A stretch of 35,529 bases of DNA from a virus, in the IMG/VR virus record IMGVR_UViG_3300044641_006922, positions 1 through 35,529 of that record. One strand, 5' to 3'. The position numbers and the translations under genes were made by a program. The stretch's first letter is position 1. Each line of letters starts with the position of its first letter. The notes under the pieces were generated by a model. It ran no database searches, was not told where the DNA came from, and saw nothing but the letters and a program-made list of their open reading frames with translations. Positions 33,325-35,529 of the stretch are shown here, in pieces.

Positions 33325-35016
33325 TTAGGGATTACCAAAAAACCATCCCCTAACAGGTTCTGGTGAGTTTATGTCCCTTGTCTGGTAGGGATTTGCTACT
33401 CTATTTGTATTAAAAGCGGTCCAATTAATTACCCCAGGGGTGCTAGGAAATGCCAGATATGGATAGGGATTCCAGGGTCCATTATCACTTAGATCTACTG
33501 CGACTAGAAAAGGACCAGGTCCCCTATCTATAATAGCTATCTTAAGACCGTTAAAATCACTAATACTATAGGATCCCGAATCGGATTCCCATGAATAATC
33601 GGGAGAAGCCGAAGCAACTACATTGGAATCATATCCGGCTGTAGTTAAAGCGTCGTTTATTAATGTTGCAACACCAAGTCCAGTTCCAAAAAGAGTATCC
33701 TGCATAAGTACTAGATTGCCATCCTGACTATTCCCGGGGGATCCACCAGAGGAGATTATGACCGGGACTGTAACATCCATAATTGGATCTATCGTAGCAA
33801 TTGATCCAACATTACTGAATCTTAATCTTAGATAAATCTCTATCGAGTCTATACCTACAAACTGGCTGGAAGGTAGACAAGCACCGCCTGGATTAAAACC
33901 GCTGGGGTTAATTCCATCGAGTCCTACGAAATATGCTACCGGGGGAATACCAGGGGATATCTCCAGTGCTCTCGAAGATTGATACCCTATGGAAATCTCA
34001 TTAAAAATAAGGGACTCAACTTGAGAAGATGTCCAATACCTGTTATTAATTAAATTTTTACCGTATCCGGCTGTATCGGCAAAATAAAATACACTGAAAA
34101 AATAATCTCCAAGGTCTCCTGGAATCATGTAATTTCCCTGCGTGTATCTACTTAAAGACTCCCATCCAGTAGGAGTAACCCCGAGAGCCTGGAATGCAGA
34201 CTGAGAAGCAATATACTGACCAAAAAATCCGCCACTAAGAGTGGGTAAAAATTCTATGTCCTGTGAGGAAGACCAGTAAGTCGTGGATTCTCCCTGAGCT
34301 CTAAATTGAGTGTTGTTTATAGCAAGTGTCGATGCGTAATTAGTATCCACTAGATAGGCATTACCTGAACCAGCCATCCCGAATGAGCCTAAAGGAATTC
34401 CCGTGTCAAGCACGTTATAATAACTAACCCCCAGAGTGTAAGTACCAGTCAGGTAGTTATAAGGTTCAAATCCGCCATTTTTACTGTATGTCACATTCGT
34501 ACTAGAGGATGAGGTGTTACCCAAAACGCTATTAAAAACAACCGAGGATGTTGATGTATAGGTTGAATAAGCAGCACCTAATTCAGATCCCGTTAGATTT
34601 ATCCAGCTATAAAGAGTGCTTGATTGAGTTTGGCTAGTACCAGTAAATCCGGCTAACCCTGCAATATTCCAAGAATAATAAGAAAGATTACCCGTTGAAC
34701 CTGCTACCGTATAGATTACTGTTGTTCCCATGTGAACGGGAGAAGTCGTAACGCTTGTAGATAGCGACACTGATATATTCTCTGGTAATACTACAATTAT
34801 ATTTGATTCTTCTTTCGTTGAGGTAACTGCTACCTTGGTTACTGTCAATTTAGCATTAAATCCACTCCCTGAAGGAGAGAGATACCTGATAATTGGATTA
34901 AGACTAACTGATCCTGTTGGAGTTCCCCCTGGGAAATTCCAGCTTCTACTCGTGGGATTACCCACCGAGATATCCTGATACAAAACATAATCTCCCTGGT
35001 TTATTGTTATTGACAT
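33325..35016 (-). CDS. Virion protein with PKD-like N-terminal domains (563 aa)
   Basis: The first 80 residues have the pattern of a PKD/Ig-like domain (SRSWNFPGGTPTGS, then IIRYLSPSGSGFNAKLTVTKV), and a second appears to follow at about 82-160 (VIYTVAGSTG, YYSWNIAGL). The rest is Ser/Gly/Tyr/Asn-rich beta structure with repeated aromatic strands, and the end (NSPEPVRGWFFGNP) is short and Pro/Trp-rich. PKD-like domains are common in phage tail and adhesin proteins and often carry a receptor-binding part on a rigid stalk. There is no signal peptide. It lies 55 bases before the 1339-aa gene, with a GATATATA motif 22 bases before its ATG. The family as a whole is unrecognised. Confidence 0.72.
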   Translation of the reverse strand: MSITINQGDYVLYQDISVGNPTSRSWNFPGGTPTGSVSLNPIIRYLSPSGSGFNAKLTVTKVAVTSTKEESNIIVVLPENISVSLSTSVTTSPVHMGTTVIYTVAGSTGNLSYYSWNIAGLAGFTGTSQTQSSTLYSWINLTGSELGAAYSTYTSTSSVVFNSVLGNTSSSSTNVTYSKNGGFEPYNYLTGTYTLGVSYYNVLDTGIPLGSFGMAGSGNAYLVDTNYASTLAINNTQFRAQGESTTYWSSSQDIEFLPTLSGGFFGQYIASQSAFQALGVTPTGWESLSRYTQGNYMIPGDLGDYFFSVFYFADTAGYGKNLINNRYWTSSQVESLIFNEISIGYQSSRALEISPGIPPVAYFVGLDGINPSGFNPGGACLPSSQFVGIDSIEIYLRLRFSNVGSIATIDPIMDVTVPVIISSGGSPGNSQDGNLVLMQDTLFGTGLGVATLINDALTTAGYDSNVVASASPDYSWESDSGSYSISDFNGLKIAIIDRGPGPFLVAVDLSDNGPWNPYPYLAFPSTPGVINWTAFNTNRVANPYQTRDINSPEPVRGWFFGNP

Positions 35017-35038
35017 TAAATAATAAGGTAATTTGATT

Positions 35039-35046
35039 TATATATC
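35039..35046 (-). promoter_or_regulatory. GATATATA motif before the 563-aa gene
   Basis: GATATATAAAT lies 22 bases before the ATG at 35016, in a 43-base gap. With the bases that follow it also holds TATAAAT, seven bases of the T4 late element. This is one of the best-spaced copies. Confidence 0.42.
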
Positions 35047-35059
35047 CAGATTAAAAAGA

Positions 35060-35529
35060 TCATGGATTAATTTGATACGTAAACGCGGCAACCAATAATC
35101 CACTGCTACCTATGCTTGAAGGGGGAACCGCACTATTTGAATTCGGAACCACGGAATTATTTATAGAAATATTTATAGGTGGAGTGTTCAGAGGTAGATC
35201 TCCGCTCTCGTTAGGTATAGGTCTGTAATAGAAATTTTGTATATTAGGATCTGCAGAGTTGTTCAATTGATCTGCAAGTTCACCTATAGTTAATGCGGGT
35301 GATCCTGGCTGTACTGTCATCCCGATAGGATAGGGGAAAAACTCATTACCAGTGCTGATTTTTATAAAATCCCCCGGGCTTATGTTATGTAATTCATATC
35401 CTCCGAGCCAGTCATTATTAAACTCATAATCAAACCAGGTGTGTGCATATCCATCATCCCATCCATTATCAGTAAATATGTCCCAGTTTAATTTTTTAGT
35501 TCCCCAATATTTTAAATTTGCATTAGGTA
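35060..35529 (-). CDS. Partial virion-type protein cut by the right edge
   Basis: The frame is open from the TGA at 35060 to the window end, at least 156 residues; an ATG at 35320 exists, but the reading continues upstream without a stop and looks coding, so the true start is outside the window. The visible N-terminal part is rich in Trp, Asp and Tyr (WGTKKLNWDIFTDNGWDDG, then WFDYEFNNDWLGGYELH), followed by SPGDFIKI. The C-terminus is Asn/Pro/Ser-rich and ends AAFTYQINP. I do not recognise it. It is followed by the 563-aa gene after 43 bases, and a structural role is likely from neighbours and composition. Confidence 0.7.
   Translation of the reverse strand, partial: PNANLKYWGTKKLNWDIFTDNGWDDGYAHTWFDYEFNNDWLGGYELHNISPGDFIKISTGNEFFPYPIGMTVQPGSPALTIGELADQLNNSADPNIQNFYYRPIPNESGDLPLNTPPINISINNSVVPNSNSAVPPSSIGSSGLLVAAFTYQINP

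Noticed and set aside
35060-35320. Independent 86-aa gene starting at the ATG at 35320
   Set aside because: The same frame continues without a stop to the window edge and reads as protein, so the ATG is internal to a longer truncated gene.
1-35529. Stop-codon reassignment, as in some Bacteroidota phages
   Set aside because: TAA, TAG and TGA all end well-defined genes here (for example uvsY TAA, the 88-aa gene TAG, the 526-aa gene TGA), and none interrupts a gene.
1-35529. tRNA genes, CRISPR arrays, insertion sequences or attachment sites
   Set aside because: Gaps are at most 91 bases and A/T-rich, with no cloverleaf, spaced direct repeats, transposase or integrase.

Overview
The window looks like part of the genome of a T4-related contractile-tailed phage that probably infects a member of the Bacteroidota. 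The T4 relationship rests on a run of recognisable replication and recombination proteins: UvsW helicase, UvsY mediator, a gp61-type primase and gp32 single-strand-binding protein, with a gp19-like tail-tube-fold candidate nearby. The host guess rests on three weaker signs. Start codons are preceded by A/T-rich leaders with no Shine-Dalgarno sequence, a large virion protein carries a Reg_prop-type beta-propeller blade typical of Bacteroidota sensor proteins, and one membrane-anchored protein ends in an outer-membrane-barrel-like segment. The DNA is AT-rich, packed with genes, and uses TAA, TAG and TGA as ordinary stops.

Layout, in transcription order on the minus strand (high to low coordinates). 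(1) 35529-29250: the end of one unrecognised gene cut by the window edge, a 563-aa protein with PKD-like domains and a 1339-aa protein with a beta-propeller. (2) 28298-29240: a two-gene island on the plus strand, a 60-aa unknown and a PhoH-family ATPase. It converges with the 1339-aa gene on a shared perfect hairpin. (3) 28236-10083: a long block of probable tail, baseplate and fibre genes of 304, 734, 1216, 1976, 526, 668 and 582 aa. The last three are tandem paralogues, each with a ten-triplet collagen-like rod. (4) 10029-6092: a coiled-coil protein, a membrane-anchored coiled-coil protein that might be a spanin, a 759-aa structural candidate and the tail-tube-like protein. (5) 6064-1: a 78-aa unknown, a RuvC-fold nuclease, an 88-aa unknown, gp32, primase, an 82-aa unknown, UvsY, UvsW and a gene cut by the left edge whose N-terminus resembles a T4 capsid-targeting peptide.

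The replication block makes sense as one machine: gp32 coats single strands, primase starts lagging strands, UvsY and UvsW manage strand invasion and branch migration, and the RuvC-like enzyme could resolve junctions. The gp32 gene is set off by an unstructured A-rich leader and a strong intrinsic terminator, as expected if it is regulated separately. The rest is mostly host-contact hardware, about 8,700 residues of large beta-rich, Ser/Thr/Gly/Asn-rich proteins with little recognisable sequence.

No tRNA, rRNA, CRISPR array or insertion sequence was seen. No stretch of 300 bases lacks a gene; the longest gap is the 91-base gp32 leader. The most useful non-coding observation is an octamer, GATATATA, that I found six times on the minus strand, each time just upstream of a gene start. 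It is a candidate late-promoter element. I found no obvious new defence or mobile system here.
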